A DNA stretch of 64,000 bases from Metabacillus mangrovi (GCF_009711125.1 NZ_WMIB01000002.1:62001-126000), one strand, 5' to 3'; shown: positions 53,140 through 63,876, counted from the first letter of the stretch. The notes: a model not told the origin generated them from the sequence alone. Numbers and translations are program-made.

Positions 53140-54840
53140 CAGCCTTTTAACCAGATCCGCATCCGGTGTGACAAATACGGTTTGCTGATGATCGTAAATA
53201 ACAAAGCCCGGTTTGGATCCGCTTGGCTTTTTTACATGGCGGACGAGCGTAAAGTCAACGGGTACGGAACCGGAGCTCCTTGCTTTGCTGTAATAAGCAG
53301 CGATATTGGCCGCTTCCAAAATGCTCTCTTCTGAAGGAGTTTTGGATTTGATGACGACGTGTGATCCGGGAATATCCTTTGTGTGCAGCCATAGATCATC
53401 CCTTGCAGCGGCGCGGGTGGTCAAGTATTCATTTTGCTTATTGTTTTTCCCTACAAGGATCTGGGTGCCGTCTGACGCCTGGTACTGCTCTAGAACAGGC
53501 AGGACATTTTTTTGCTTCTTCCCTTTTTTCACGGCTTTTTTCTTCAGGTAGCCGCCTTCCTGCAGTTCTTCCCGGATCTCTTCCAAATCTCCGGGAGAGG
53601 CAGATTCGATTTGCTGAAGCAGATTATCAAGGTAGATCATCTCTTCATCCGTAAGCTTCAGCTGCTCTTCGATATGCGCTACCGATTTTTTCGCTTTCTG
53701 ATACTTGCCGAAATAACTTTGAGCATTTTCGGATGGTGTTTTTTGAGGATGAAGAGTGATTGTGACAGTGCCTCCCTCTTCATCGTAATAATTGAGCACC
53801 TCCGCCTGTTTGTCACCCCGCTGGATGGCATAAAGATTAGCGGTCAGCAATTCTCCGTAAAGCTGGTATTTATCGGCATCTTCAGCATCCTGCAGAGATT
53901 TGTGCAGCTTCTTGATTTTCGCTTTGTTCTTCTTCAGCTCATTTTGAAGAAACCGCTCCAAATCACTTCCCTGCTGCTTAACCCGGTCCCTGTCTGCTTT
54001 TCCGAAATAGTACCGGTCGAGCAGCGCGCTTAGAGAAGGGAAAGCTTTGCTTTCTCCTTTTAAATGAGTCAGATCTGTCAGATAAAAAGCTTCTTTGTTC
54101 TCAGTGATCGTCATCACGGGCTTCCATTCATTCTGCTGAAGGCCGCTCATCATGTTTATAAAAGCTTCCGGTACGGTGACTCTGTTGGCAAGTCCTGCCC
54201 GGTGGATGATTTCTTTTGCGAGCAGGGGGGAAATGCCGGCAAACTGCTGGACAAGCTGCTGATCCAGTTTGCTGCCAAAAAAGTCGAGCTTGCGGGCCAC
54301 ATCTTCTGCAGAAAGCGCGAATGGCTCCGTTTTGTGCTGCGCCGGAGGATAGATATACGGATGTCCGGGGAGCACGGTCCTGTAACTGTTCACGGCAGGA
54401 GGGAGGTGTTTGATGCTGTCAAGAATCACCTGCTTTTCCGAATCGACAAGAACCAGGTTGCTGTGACGACCCATGATCTCGGCGATCAGCTCTTTATACG
54501 TTATATCCCCGAGCTCATTCCGGCCCTTCAGCTTGAAGATGATAATCCGTTCCATATCCTTTTGTTCGATTTTTTCAATCACACTGCCTTCCAGATGCTT
54601 TCTGAGCAGCATGCAGAACATCGGAGGGGAACTCGGGTTTTCATAGCTCTCTTCAGTCAGATGAATCCGTGCATAGCTCGGATGTGCAGATATGAGCAAT
54701 TTATGATTGTTTCCCCCTGCTCTGACCTGAAGGATCAATTCATTCTTATAAGGCTGATAAATCTTGGATACTCTGCCGTTTTCAAGCTTTTCCTGAAGCT
54801 CTTTTGCCATGGCATAAGTAAAAATTCCGTCAAAAGACAT
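53131..54840 (-). CDS. rqcH: Rqc2 homologue RqcH, alanine-tailing ribosome quality control factor
   Basis: NFACT-family protein (YloA, earlier fibronectin-binding protein FbpA) that binds 50S subunits with stalled peptidyl-tRNA and recruits tRNA-Ala to add C-terminal alanine tails that mark proteins for degradation. The ATG at 54840 (569 residues, [15 protein letters not shown]) has GGTGAAGG upstream; the frame is open 18 codons earlier without such a site. Parts: NFACT-N (1 to about 220, [13 protein letters not shown]), a helix-hairpin-helix, a long coiled coil (about 300-430) and NFACT-R ([19 protein letters not shown], about 475-493). At the DR motif (residues 97-98) I read E-R, not D-R. 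Confidence 0.93.
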   Translation of the reverse strand: MSFDGIFTYAMAKELQEKLENGRVSKIYQPYKNELILQVRAGGNNHKLLISAHPSYARIHLTEESYENPSSPPMFCMLLRKHLEGSVIEKIEQKDMERIIIFKLKGRNELGDITYKELIAEIMGRHSNLVLVDSEKQVILDSIKHLPPAVNSYRTVLPGHPYIYPPAQHKTEPFALSAEDVARKLDFFGSKLDQQLVQQFAGISPLLAKEIIHRAGLANRVTVPEAFINMMSGLQQNEWKPVMTITENKEAFYLTDLTHLKGESKAFPSLSALLDRYYFGKADRDRVKQQGSDLERFLQNELKKNKAKIKKLHKSLQDAEDADKYQLYGELLTANLYAIQRGDKQAEVLNYYDEEGGTVTITLHPQKTPSENAQSYFGKYQKAKKSVAHIEEQLKLTDEEMIYLDNLLQQIESASPGDLEEIREELQEGGYLKKKAVKKGKKQKNVLPVLEQYQASDGTQILVGKNNKQNEYLTTRAAARDDLWLHTKDIPGSHVVIKSKTPSEESILEAANIAAYYSKARSSGSVPVDFTLVRHVKKPSGSKPGFVIYDHQQTVFVTPDADLVKRLKK

Positions 54841-54892
54841 TTCCTTCACCTGCTTACGTCCAATAAAATTTCGTAAAAACAATCCACTATCC

Positions 54893-54921
54893 ATTATAGC
54901 TTGTTAAGCCGGGTTCTTACA
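54893..54921 (-). promoter_or_regulatory. Promoter candidate of rqcH
   Basis: On the minus strand a perfect TATAAT (54898-54893) lies 52 bases before the rqcH start; the -35 (TGTAAG, 54921-54916, 17-base spacer) is weak. Confidence 0.4.
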
Positions 54922-55043
54922 CCATTTAGTTCTGCAGCTTGCACCTGTCACGGTGTTTCAGTCATGATTGCCTGCTTGTCTGAATAGGATGGAGGTAGAC
55001 AAGGCTTGACCAATTCCGTTAGCAAGGGGTGCATAACAAGACG

Positions 55044-57725
55044 ATGAAATGGCATGAGATGGAGATTCAGGAAGCAGCAGCTTCCGTCAAAACGGACAGG
55101 GATACAGGCCTTTCAGACAGCGAGGTGCAGAGCCGCTACAGCAAGTTTGGCTACAATGAGCTGGAGGAGGCAAAAAAGACATCCGCTCTGCTGTTGTTTT
55201 TAGGGCAGTTTAAAGATTTTATGGTCCTCGTTCTTTTCGGAGCGACCATCATTTCAGCTTTTCTTGGAGAATACATTGATGCGGTCGCCATTATCGCTAT
55301 CGTCTTACTGAACGGGGTGCTTGGCTTTTTGCAGGAAAGAAGGGCAGAAAGATCGCTGGAGGCGCTGAAACAGCTCTCCGCTCCTCAGGTCAGTGCTCTA
55401 AGGGAAGGAGAATGGGTCCGCATCCCGTCGAGAGGGCTTGTTCCCGGAGATATCGTAAAATTTACAGCAGGGGACCGGATTGGAGCGGATGTAAGGCTTC
55501 TTTCTGTAAAAAGTCTTGAAATTGAAGAATCCGCATTAACAGGGGAATCTCTGCCGGTTCAAAAAACGTGCGGCGCATTAAAGGTTCAGGAAGCCGGGCT
55601 TGGTGATCTGACGAATATGGCCTTCATGGGGACTCTTGTCACCCGGGGAAGCGGAACAGGCATGGTCGTCGCGACCGGAATGAAAACGGCTATGGGACAG
55701 ATTGCAGATCTGCTTCAGTCCGCCGGAACTCTTGATACACCTCTCCAAAAGCGTCTCGAGCAGCTTGGAAAGATCCTGATCGTTGTTGCTTTGTTATTAA
55801 CTGCTCTAGTGGTTGGTGTGGGAGTCATACAGGGCCATAGCGTATATGCCATGTTCCTCGCCGGCGTTTCCCTGGCGGTAGCGGCTATACCTGAAGGCTT
55901 GCCTGCGATCGTAACCGTAGCACTGGCACTTGGCGTTCAGAGGATGATCCGCCAAAAGTCCATTGTCAGGAAGCTTCCGGCTGTCGAAACGCTCGGCTGT
56001 GCTTCGGTCATTTGCTCCGACAAAACCGGGACGATGACTCAGAACAAAATGACGGTGACTGATATATGGTCAGAAGGCAGACAGTGGAAGGTCACGGGGA
56101 CAGGGCTTGATCTGAGTGGCGCGTTTACGTTTCGGGATGAGCCGGTGCTTCCAAAAAATGAAAAAGCTCTGCAGCAGCTTCTGACCTTTGGGATGCTCTG
56201 CAATACAGCCCATCTCATTGACAAAGAAGAAGAAAAAAGAATCGATGGGGATCCGACAGAAGGCGCCCTTCTGATTGCAGCGATGAAGGCAGGGATCACA
56301 CGAGAAGGATTAGAGAAAAAATTCACGATAATTGAAGAGTTTCCTTTCGATTCCAGCCGTAAAAGAATGAGTGTCATTGCGGAGGATACAGCCGGGAAAC
56401 GCTTTGTCGTAACGAAGGGAGCACCGGATGTTCTGCTGAGCCTGTCCAGGCATGTGCTTTGGGAAAATAGGCAGCAGCACATGGCTTCCTCTCATGAACA
56501 GCGGATAAAAGAATCCATTGAGTCCATGGCTTCCAAAGCGCTACGGACGATCGCCATCGCTTATAAGCCGCTTCACGGCAGTCATAAAATCAGCCAAGAG
56601 GAGGCAGAGAGAGATTTAGTCTTTCTCGGACTTCAGGGAATGATCGATCCTCCGAGGCCTGAAGTAAAGCAGGCGATAAAAGAATGCCGTGCTGCCGGTA
56701 TTAAGACCGTGATGATTACCGGTGACCATGTGATCACAGCAAGGGCCATTGCCAGACAGCTGGACCTTCTTCCTCAAAACGGAAAAGTGATGGAAGGTTC
56801 AGAGCTAAACAGGCTCTCTGATGAAGAACTCGAGCAAATTGCAGATGATGTATATGTCTTTGCAAGAGTTTCACCCGAGCATAAGCTGAAAATTGTAAAA
56901 GCCCTGCAAAAGAGAGGCCATATTGTTGCGATGACCGGTGACGGCGTGAATGATGCTCCTGCCATCAAGGCCGCGGACATAGGGATCGCGATGGGCATTA
57001 CCGGAACCGATGTAGCTAAGGAGGCTTCTGCGCTCGTTCTCGCGGATGATAATTTTGCCACCATTAAATCAGCGATCAAAGAAGGCCGTAATATTTATGA
57101 AAATATAAGAAAGTTTATCCGATACCTGCTCGCCTCTAATGTTGGGGAAATACTGGTCATGCTCTTTGCTATGCTGCTAGCCCTGCCGCTCCCGCTCGTT
57201 CCGATTCAGATCCTGTGGGTGAATCTTGTAACTGACGGCCTGCCGGCCATGGCCCTCGGGCTGGATCAGCCTGAAGGAAACCTGATGAACAGAAAACCGC
57301 GCCATCCGAAAGAAGGGGTATTTGCAAGAAAGCTCGGCTGGAAAGTAATCTCGAGGGGGTTTTTAATAGGAGGGGCGACGCTTGGGGCGTTCCTGTTTAT
57401 TTACAGCCGGGACCCGGAAAACCTGGCATACGCACAGACGGTCGCATTTTCCACCCTTGTCATGGCCCAGCTCATCCATGTATTCGACTGCCGCAGCGAA
57501 AAGTCCATTTTCGACCGCAATCCCTTTGAAAATATGTATCTTGTGTGGGCGGTCATTTCATCAGTCATCCTGATGCTTGCTGTAATCTATTATCCTCCGC
57601 TGCAGCCAATCTTTAAGACGGTGCCGATTGTTCTGCGGGACTGGGTTCTGATTCTTGGAATGGCCTCTCTGCCAACCTTTTTGCTGGCAGGATCCCTGCT
57701 GTCGGCAAAAGGGAAAAAGGCCTGA
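55044..57725 (+). CDS. yloB: P-type Ca2+-transporting ATPase (YloB)
   Basis: Calcium-exporting P-type ATPase of the SERCA type; in B. subtilis YloB is linked to spore resistance and germination. The ATG at 55044 (893 residues, MKWHEMEIQEAA) matches the family; the GTG at 55029 overlaps the AAGGGGTG binding site. Features: about ten membrane segments; the actuator motif LTGESLPV; the phosphorylation site CSDKTGTMTQNKMT; the Ca-site segment AAIPEGLPAIVTVAL; the hinge motif MTGDGVNDAPAI. It is divergently oriented to rqcH. The 200 bases before it show no clear promoter. Confidence 0.95.
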   Translation: MKWHEMEIQEAAASVKTDRDTGLSDSEVQSRYSKFGYNELEEAKKTSALLLFLGQFKDFMVLVLFGATIISAFLGEYIDAVAIIAIVLLNGVLGFLQERRAERSLEALKQLSAPQVSALREGEWVRIPSRGLVPGDIVKFTAGDRIGADVRLLSVKSLEIEESALTGESLPVQKTCGALKVQEAGLGDLTNMAFMGTLVTRGSGTGMVVATGMKTAMGQIADLLQSAGTLDTPLQKRLEQLGKILIVVALLLTALVVGVGVIQGHSVYAMFLAGVSLAVAAIPEGLPAIVTVALALGVQRMIRQKSIVRKLPAVETLGCASVICSDKTGTMTQNKMTVTDIWSEGRQWKVTGTGLDLSGAFTFRDEPVLPKNEKALQQLLTFGMLCNTAHLIDKEEEKRIDGDPTEGALLIAAMKAGITREGLEKKFTIIEEFPFDSSRKRMSVIAEDTAGKRFVVTKGAPDVLLSLSRHVLWENRQQHMASSHEQRIKESIESMASKALRTIAIAYKPLHGSHKISQEEAERDLVFLGLQGMIDPPRPEVKQAIKECRAAGIKTVMITGDHVITARAIARQLDLLPQNGKVMEGSELNRLSDEELEQIADDVYVFARVSPEHKLKIVKALQKRGHIVAMTGDGVNDAPAIKAADIGIAMGITGTDVAKEASALVLADDNFATIKSAIKEGRNIYENIRKFIRYLLASNVGEILVMLFAMLLALPLPLVPIQILWVNLVTDGLPAMALGLDQPEGNLMNRKPRHPKEGVFARKLGWKVISRGFLIGGATLGAFLFIYSRDPENLAYAQTVAFSTLVMAQLIHVFDCRSEKSIFDRNPFENMYLVWAVISSVILMLAVIYYPPLQPIFKTVPIVLRDWVLILGMASLPTFLLAGSLLSAKGKKA

Positions 57726-57859
57726 ACAATCACGTTCTCCCTGTCACTTTTCAAAACTGGGCCAAGGGGTTCAGGCTGGCCGGAGGTTCATGAAGACTGG
57801 CCTCATCCGCACAGAGCCTTCTAAAATTTCATAAACCACAAGATAATCCTGAATGGATA

Positions 57860-57910
57860 TGGTATAATTCTCAAGGTAATAGCCCTTTTGTCTATTACCT
57901 TTTTATTTTT
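57860..57910 (+). promoter_or_regulatory. Extended -10 promoter overlapping a terminator-like hairpin before yloC
   Basis: TGgTATAAT (57860-57868) is a perfect extended -10 with no good -35. Five bases later starts a perfect 10-bp hairpin, AAGGTAATAG (57873-57882) with CTATTACCTT (57892-57901), followed by TTTATTTTT. The expected transcription start (about 57875) is inside the hairpin, so the stem can end upstream transcripts and also form the extreme 5' end of the yloC mRNA. Confidence 0.55.
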
Positions 57911-57945
57911 CCCGCTGAATAATGGGGAATAAGGAAGTGATGCCG

Positions 57946-58821
57946 ATGATCTCAAGCATGACAGGGTATGGAAGGGCATCTGCAGTCTATCGGGGAAGCA
58001 GGATACAGGCGGAATTGCGTTCGGTGAACCACCGCTTCTGCGAAATCAGCATAAAAATGCCTAGACAACTTATGACAATAGAGGATAAAATCAAAAAAGC
58101 AATCTCCGGCCGGATACGGCGGGGACGGGTTGAAGCATACATAACCATCGGCGGCGAACCGATTTCAAGGCAGACTTTAACGCCGGATTGGGAGCTGCTG
58201 GACCAGGCTGCCAAAGCTGCAGCTGAAATGAAAAAGCGCTACGGGCTTGAACATACTGTCTCGGCTGACGGACTGATGCGTATAGAAGGTGCTTTTGCCG
58301 TACAGGAAGAGTATGAAGAGCAGAGCGGTCTGGATGAAGCGGTCCTGCGTGCTGCAGAACAGGCAGCAGCTGAACTGCAAGCCATGAGGCAGGCTGAAGG
58401 AAGGCATCTGCTGAAAGACATCAGCGGGAGACTGGATGAGGTCAGGGCGGCTGCCGGAAAAATGAAAGCCGCTGCACCGGCAGTCCGGCAATTATATATG
58501 GAGAAGCTGTCACAGAAGATGATCGATTTGCTGCAGTCAAAGGCGGATGAACAAAGAATCCTGACGGAAGCTGCTGTTTTTGCTGAAAAAGCGGATATAT
58601 CTGAAGAGGTGACCCGGATTTACAGCCATCTGGAACAGTTCGGGGAAACGCTTGAACTGGAGGATGCAGTAGGGCGCAAGCTTGATTTTATTGTGCAGGA
58701 GCTGAACCGGGAAGCGAACACGATCGCATCCAAAGCAAATGACAGCAAGGTCTCAAGACATGCCGTTGAACTGAAGAGCATCATAGAGAAAATCAGGGAA
58801 CAGGTTCAGAATGTGGAATAG
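57946..58821 (+). CDS. yloC: YicC-family endoribonuclease YloC
   Basis: Member of the YicC/YloC family, shown in recent work to be a sequence-relaxed endoribonuclease. Start at the ATG at 57946 (291 residues, MISSMTGYGRAS), because AAGGAAGTG (57931-57939) is well spaced for it; the ATGs at 57922 and 57940 lie before or next to the site. N-terminal signature SMTGYGRA and SVNHRFCEISIKMPR; C-terminal DUF1732 with GRKLDFIVQELNREANTIASKANDS. It is upstream of remA and gmk, as in other Firmicutes. Confidence 0.94.
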   Translation: MISSMTGYGRASAVYRGSRIQAELRSVNHRFCEISIKMPRQLMTIEDKIKKAISGRIRRGRVEAYITIGGEPISRQTLTPDWELLDQAAKAAAEMKKRYGLEHTVSADGLMRIEGAFAVQEEYEEQSGLDEAVLRAAEQAAAELQAMRQAEGRHLLKDISGRLDEVRAAAGKMKAAAPAVRQLYMEKLSQKMIDLLQSKADEQRILTEAAVFAEKADISEEVTRIYSHLEQFGETLELEDAVGRKLDFIVQELNREANTIASKANDSKVSRHAVELKSIIEKIREQVQNVE

Positions 58822-58841
58822 GCGCCTGTTTAGGCCGTACT

Positions 58842-58870
58842 TTTTCAGGCTAAACTAGAGCTGGTATACT
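58842..58870 (+). promoter_or_regulatory. Promoter of remA
   Basis: TTTTCA (58842-58847) and TATACT (58865-58870), 17 bases apart, with an extended -10 (TG at 58862-58863), 16 bases before the remA start. Confidence 0.55.
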
Positions 58871-58886
58871 ATAGGGGGAGCAAACG

Positions 58887-59150
58887 TTGAACATTAAACT
58901 TATTAATATCGGTTTTGGCAATATTGTATCAGCTAACAGAATAATTTCCATTGTCAGTCCTGAATCTGCACCGATCAAAAGGATTATTCAAGATGCCAGG
59001 GACCGCGGCATGCTCATTGATGCCACCTATGGACGCCGGACGAGGGCAGTGGTCGTGATGGACAGCGATCATATCATCCTGTCCGCAGTGCAGCCTGAGA
59101 CAGTTGCCCACAGGCTGTCAAATAAAGAAGAGCTATCAGAGGAAGGGTAG
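58887..59150 (+). CDS. remA: Extracellular matrix regulator RemA
   Basis: DNA-binding regulator required for biofilm matrix gene expression in B. subtilis, where it also affects osmoprotection genes. The 87 residues (DUF370) start at a TTG with AGGGGGAG upstream: [24 protein letters not shown], then [37 protein letters not shown]. The near-invariant arginines in ATYGRRTR form the basic DNA-binding patch in the ring-shaped oligomer. gmk follows after 15 bases. Confidence 0.96.
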   Translation: MNIKLINIGFGNIVSANRIISIVSPESAPIKRIIQDARDRGMLIDATYGRRTRAVVVMDSDHIILSAVQPETVAHRLSNKEELSEEG

Positions 59151-59780
<630 letters not shown>

Positions 59781-59783
59781 CAG

Positions 59784-59984
59784 ATGCTGAACCCATCAAT
59801 TGATTCACTGATGAACAAACTTGATTCCAAATATACACTTGTCACGGTCGCTTCAAAGCGCGCGAGGGCCATGCAGATCTATAAAGATCAGCAGATCCAA
59901 AAGCCGGTCTCCCATAAGTACGTGGGAAAAGCGCTGGAAGAGATTGATGCAGGACTTCTTTTTTATGAAAAAGACGACCAATAA
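59784..59984 (+). CDS. rpoZ: RNA polymerase omega subunit
   Basis: Small subunit that helps assemble and stabilise RNA polymerase beta-prime. The 66 residues show the omega signature [27 protein letters not shown] and [28 protein letters not shown] precedes the ATG. The 194 bases that follow hold a mixed stretch without a gene and the coaBC promoter. Confidence 0.95.
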   Translation: MLNPSIDSLMNKLDSKYTLVTVASKRARAMQIYKDQQIQKPVSHKYVGKALEEIDAGLLFYEKDDQ

Positions 59985-60116
59985 GCCAGAATGAAAGAAA
60001 TGCCGGGCTGATACCGCGCATGGCTGCATGACACTGCTTCCGCAATGCCGGAAAGCATTCAGTGCCGCCCTGCCGTGGATCGGCCCTGTTTTTTTTCAGC
60101 TGGGGTGCCTTCTGCT

Positions 60117-60145
60117 TTGGGTATGCCGGCATTCACTGGTAAAAT
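60117..60145 (+). promoter_or_regulatory. Promoter of coaBC-priA
   Basis: TTGGGT (60117-60122) and TAAAAT (60140-60145), 17 bases apart, with TG at 60137-60138 as extended -10, 33 bases before coaBC. The rest of the 194-base gap after rpoZ shows nothing I can name. Confidence 0.6.
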
Positions 60146-60178
60146 AGGAAGAACGAATAAGAGGGCGGGGTTATAGCT

Positions 60179-61387
60179 ATGGGAGACAAGAAGAGGATTC
60201 TGCTGGGCGTAAGCGGCGGCATCGCCGTATACAAAGCGGCTGCATTAACGAGCAAGCTGACACAGGCGGGCTTCGAGGTGAAAGTCATCATGACCGAGTC
60301 TGCCTGTGAATTTGTTTCGCCCCTCACGTTTCAGGCATTATCAAGGAACGATGTTTTTACGGATACGTTTGACGAAAAGGATTCAAAGGTGATTGCCCAT
60401 ATCGATCTGGCAGATTGGGCAGATCTTTTCCTGGCGGCGCCTGCAACCGCCAATGTTATCGGGAAGCTTGCCAGCGGAATAGCGGATGATATGCTCACTA
60501 CGACACTGCTGGCAACGACAGCACCGGTATGGATCGCTCCCGCTATGAATGTTCATATGTACGATCATCCTGCTGTAAAACGGAACATCCGGACGCTTTA
60601 TGAAGATGGCTGCCGGTTTATCGAACCGAGTGAGGGCTATTTAGCATGCGGGTATGTTGGAAGAGGGCGTCTGGAAGAACCCGAAAAAATAGTCAGGCTG
60701 ATTCAAAGTCATTTTCTTTCTGAAGAAGGCGGTCCGCTGACAGGACGGAAAATACTGGTCACAGCAGGACCGACGGTCGAACCGGTTGACCCGGTCCGAT
60801 ACTTTTCGAACCGCTCGACAGGGAAAATGGGCTTCGCTGTCGCAGAGCGCGCGGCAGAGATGGGAGCAGATGTCACGCTGATCTCCGGTCCGTCCCCGCT
60901 CAGCGATCCGTATGGAGTCAAGGTGATCAGGGTTCAGACGGCTGCTGAGATGCTGGATGAAACACTGAGCCGCTTCGATGGCCAGGATGCGGTCATCAAA
61001 TCAGCTGCGGTGGCAGATTACAGGCCGGCCAATCCTCTGGCATACAAGATGAAAAAGCAGGACGGCCCGCTCTCAGTCGAAATGGAGCGGACGGATGACA
61101 TATTAAAACTTCTCGGCGAAAGGAAAAAACACCAGCTCCTCATCGGCTTTGCTGCCGAGACAGACCGGGTCCATGAATATGCGATGGAGAAGCTCCGGAA
61201 AAAAAACCTGGATTTAATCGTATCGAACAATGTAGCGGTTGAAGGAGCAGGTTTTGCGTCTGACACTAATCTTATTACGATTCACCGCAAGGACGGGTCT
61301 GCAGCAGAGCTGCCGATGATGTCCAAAAAAGACGCTGCAGAAGCAATTTTGCTTGAGGCTGCTGCACTGCTCAGGGCGGAGAGCTGA
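60179..61387 (+). CDS. coaBC: Bifunctional phosphopantothenoylcysteine decarboxylase/synthase
   Basis: Two steps of coenzyme A synthesis: ligation of cysteine to phosphopantothenate and decarboxylation to phosphopantetheine. The 402 residues have an N-terminal flavoprotein CoaC domain (LLGVSGGIAVYKAAALTSKL; APAMNVHMY; the ACGYVGRGRLEEP clamp with its Cys) and a C-terminal CoaB domain from about residue 190 (ILVTAGPTVEPVDPVRYFSN, RSTGKMG). The stop abuts the ATG of priA. Confidence 0.97.
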   Translation: MGDKKRILLGVSGGIAVYKAAALTSKLTQAGFEVKVIMTESACEFVSPLTFQALSRNDVFTDTFDEKDSKVIAHIDLADWADLFLAAPATANVIGKLASGIADDMLTTTLLATTAPVWIAPAMNVHMYDHPAVKRNIRTLYEDGCRFIEPSEGYLACGYVGRGRLEEPEKIVRLIQSHFLSEEGGPLTGRKILVTAGPTVEPVDPVRYFSNRSTGKMGFAVAERAAEMGADVTLISGPSPLSDPYGVKVIRVQTAAEMLDETLSRFDGQDAVIKSAAVADYRPANPLAYKMKKQDGPLSVEMERTDDILKLLGERKKHQLLIGFAAETDRVHEYAMEKLRKKNLDLIVSNNVAVEGAGFASDTNLITIHRKDGSAAELPMMSKKDAAEAILLEAAALLRAES

Positions 61388-63799
61388 ATGAAGGTTGCAC
61401 ATGTCGTAGTGGACGTGCCTGCTATGCAGACGGACAAGCCCTTTGATTACCGGATCCCTGAAAAATGGGAAGAGGTCATCGTTCCCGGGATCAGAGTGAT
61501 CGTTCCATTCGGACCGCGAAAGGTTCAGGGGTTTGTTACAGGGATCGCAGAAGCATCTGACCACGGTAAGCTGAAAACCATCTCCGAACTGTTTGACCTT
61601 ACTCCGGCATTGACGGATGAACTGCTTAAGCTAGGCCAATGGCTGACAGAAAAAACCCTTTGCTTTCAAATCTCGGCGTTTCAGGCGATGCTCCCGGCAG
61701 CCATGAAGGCCAAATACGAAAAAAAGATCGTCCTCACCGGAAATGCTGAGGAGCTTCCGTTTGACCTCGCCGTATTATTCAGCAACACGGATAGCCTGTC
61801 CTGGGATGAGGCTCAAGCACATGACCTGTTCAGTTCCCTTCAAAAGCAGATGAAGAAGGGAACACTTGAAGTGGTTTACCAGGTAAAGCAAAAAGGCAAA
61901 CAGAAAAAGGTCCGCTCCATCGAAGTGAACGGAACAGCAGAAGCTATTGAAACAGCAGCACGGGAGATGCCGCCGCAGGCTTCAAGGCAAAAAGCGGTCC
62001 TTGATTTTTTCATTCATAACGGGCTGTCGCCGATGTCTGCTGCAGACTTGAAGGAGCTAGCAGGCGCAAGTGATGCTTCCATTAAATCTTTGGTGCAAAA
62101 AGGGCTCCTTACTGAAAAGTGGGTGGAGGTATACCGCGATCCATTCGGCCACCGGACCTTCAAACCGACGAAAAGCATGCCTCTCACCAGGGAGCAGGAG
62201 TCCGCGATCGCCCCGATTCTCAGCTGCATTGAAGAGAAACGCCATGAAGTCTTTCTCATGTATGGCGTTACCGGCAGCGGGAAGACAGAGGTGTACCTTC
62301 AGGCGATCGACCGTGTGATCAGGGAAGGAAAAGAAGCCATCGTCCTCGTGCCGGAAATCGCGCTGACGCCTCAAATGGTTGACCGCTTCAAGGGCCGTTT
62401 TGGATCCATGGTAGCGGTTCTCCACAGCGGTCTCTCGACAGGGGAAAAGTATGATGAGTGGCGCAAAATACAGCGGGGGGAAGTAAAGCTCGCTGTAGGG
62501 GCCCGCTCTGCCATCTTTGCCCCGTTTCAGAACCTCGGCATCATTGTCATCGATGAAGAGCATGAATCCAGCTATAAACAGGAGGAAAACCCCCGGTATC
62601 ATGCAAGGGATGTGGCCATCCGGCGCGCTGAAAGCCACAGCTGTCCGGTCGTGCTTGGAAGTGCGACCCCTGCGCTCGAATCGTTTGCACGGGCGGGCAA
62701 AGGAGTATATAAATTGCTCCCGCTTGCCAAAAGGGTCAATGAACGGCCGCTGCCTGAAGTGAGTGTTGTGGATATGAGAGAAGAGCTCAGGGAAGGGAAC
62801 CGCTCGATGTTTTCCAGAGCTCTTTTTGAGCACCTCCAGGCAAGACTGGAAAGAAACGAGCAGTCTGTTCTATTTCTTAACCGCCGCGGCTTCTCTTCGT
62901 TTGTGATGTGCAGGGATTGCGGCTTTGTGATTCAATGCCCGAACTGTGACATCTCCATGACCTATCATCGTCAGGGGCAGAAGATGAAGTGCCATTATTG
63001 CGCCCATGAAGCCCCTATGCCCTCTTCTTGTCCCGAGTGCACAAGCGAACATATCCGTTTTTTCGGTACGGGCACTCAGAAAGTAGAAGAAGAGCTGGCG
63101 AGGGTTCTCCCTGAAGCAAGAGTCATCCGTATGGATGTGGATACAACCTCCCGGAAAGGCGCGCATGAGCGGCTGCTGTCACAGTTTGGAGAGGGAAAGG
63201 CGGATATTCTGCTTGGTACCCAGATGATTGCAAAAGGTCTTGATTTTCCAAAGGTGACACTCGTCGGGGTCCTGGCGGCGGATACGATGCTGCATCTTCC
63301 GGATTTCCGTTCCTCTGAAAAAACGTTTCAGCTGCTCACTCAGGTTAGCGGCAGAGCAGGCAGGCATGATCTGTCCGGCGAGGTCATCATTCAGTCTTAT
63401 TCACCGGAGCATTACAGCATCCAGCTGGCAAAAGAGCATCACTACGATGGCTTTTTCGAAAGGGAAATGAGTGAAAGAAAGCTCGGCTCCTATCCGCCAT
63501 ACTATTTTCTGGCAGTAGTGAATGTATCTCATCCCGATTTGCTGAAAGCGTCAGGGGTTATGGAAAATATCGCCCAGTACTTGAAGCAGAACACAGATCC
63601 CTATACAAAAATTCTCGGGCCGGTGGCTTCACCGATTCCAAGAATCAAGAATAGATATCGCTATCAATGCATGATAAAATACAAAAAAGATGATAAGCTG
63701 ATTCCGGTACTGAAAAAAGTGATGGACCGCTACCAGCAGGAAACAGCACGGGAGGATCTTGGGATTTCCATTGATTTGAACCCCTCTTCCCTTATGTAA
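61388..63799 (+). CDS. priA: Primosomal replication restart helicase PriA
   Basis: DEAH-type helicase that recognises stalled replication forks and starts primosome reassembly. The 803 residues have an N-terminal 3'-DNA-binding domain, Walker A GVTGSGKTEVYL (about 293-304), DEEH box, and four cysteine pairs for two zinc ions (CRDC, CPNC, CHYC, CPEC, about 510-555), then the C-terminal helicase domain with QVSGRAGR. Its start follows the coaBC stop directly. Confidence 0.97.
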   Translation: MKVAHVVVDVPAMQTDKPFDYRIPEKWEEVIVPGIRVIVPFGPRKVQGFVTGIAEASDHGKLKTISELFDLTPALTDELLKLGQWLTEKTLCFQISAFQAMLPAAMKAKYEKKIVLTGNAEELPFDLAVLFSNTDSLSWDEAQAHDLFSSLQKQMKKGTLEVVYQVKQKGKQKKVRSIEVNGTAEAIETAAREMPPQASRQKAVLDFFIHNGLSPMSAADLKELAGASDASIKSLVQKGLLTEKWVEVYRDPFGHRTFKPTKSMPLTREQESAIAPILSCIEEKRHEVFLMYGVTGSGKTEVYLQAIDRVIREGKEAIVLVPEIALTPQMVDRFKGRFGSMVAVLHSGLSTGEKYDEWRKIQRGEVKLAVGARSAIFAPFQNLGIIVIDEEHESSYKQEENPRYHARDVAIRRAESHSCPVVLGSATPALESFARAGKGVYKLLPLAKRVNERPLPEVSVVDMREELREGNRSMFSRALFEHLQARLERNEQSVLFLNRRGFSSFVMCRDCGFVIQCPNCDISMTYHRQGQKMKCHYCAHEAPMPSSCPECTSEHIRFFGTGTQKVEEELARVLPEARVIRMDVDTTSRKGAHERLLSQFGEGKADILLGTQMIAKGLDFPKVTLVGVLAADTMLHLPDFRSSEKTFQLLTQVSGRAGRHDLSGEVIIQSYSPEHYSIQLAKEHHYDGFFEREMSERKLGSYPPYYFLAVVNVSHPDLLKASGVMENIAQYLKQNTDPYTKILGPVASPIPRIKNRYRYQCMIKYKKDDKLIPVLKKVMDRYQQETAREDLGISIDLNPSSLM

Positions 63800-63819
63800 A
63801 CCAACAATTTGACCGAATG

Positions 63820-63846
63820 AGACCGGCCCGGGCCGGTCTTCTATAT
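63820..63846 (+). terminator. Palindromic terminator-like hairpin after priA
   Basis: AGACCGGCC (63820-63828) pairs with GGCCGGTCT (63831-63839). The loop is too short to leave all pairs closed and the tail TCTAT is weak, so this is a likely but modest terminator. Confidence 0.55.
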
Positions 63847-63876
63847 GCAGTCAGCAGATTTAGAGGAGGAACGTTT

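Noticed and set aside
54064-54876. Plus-strand open frame of 270 codons opposite rqcH
   Set aside because: It is the shadow of the highly conserved rqcH reading frame on the minus strand and has no family-like motif.
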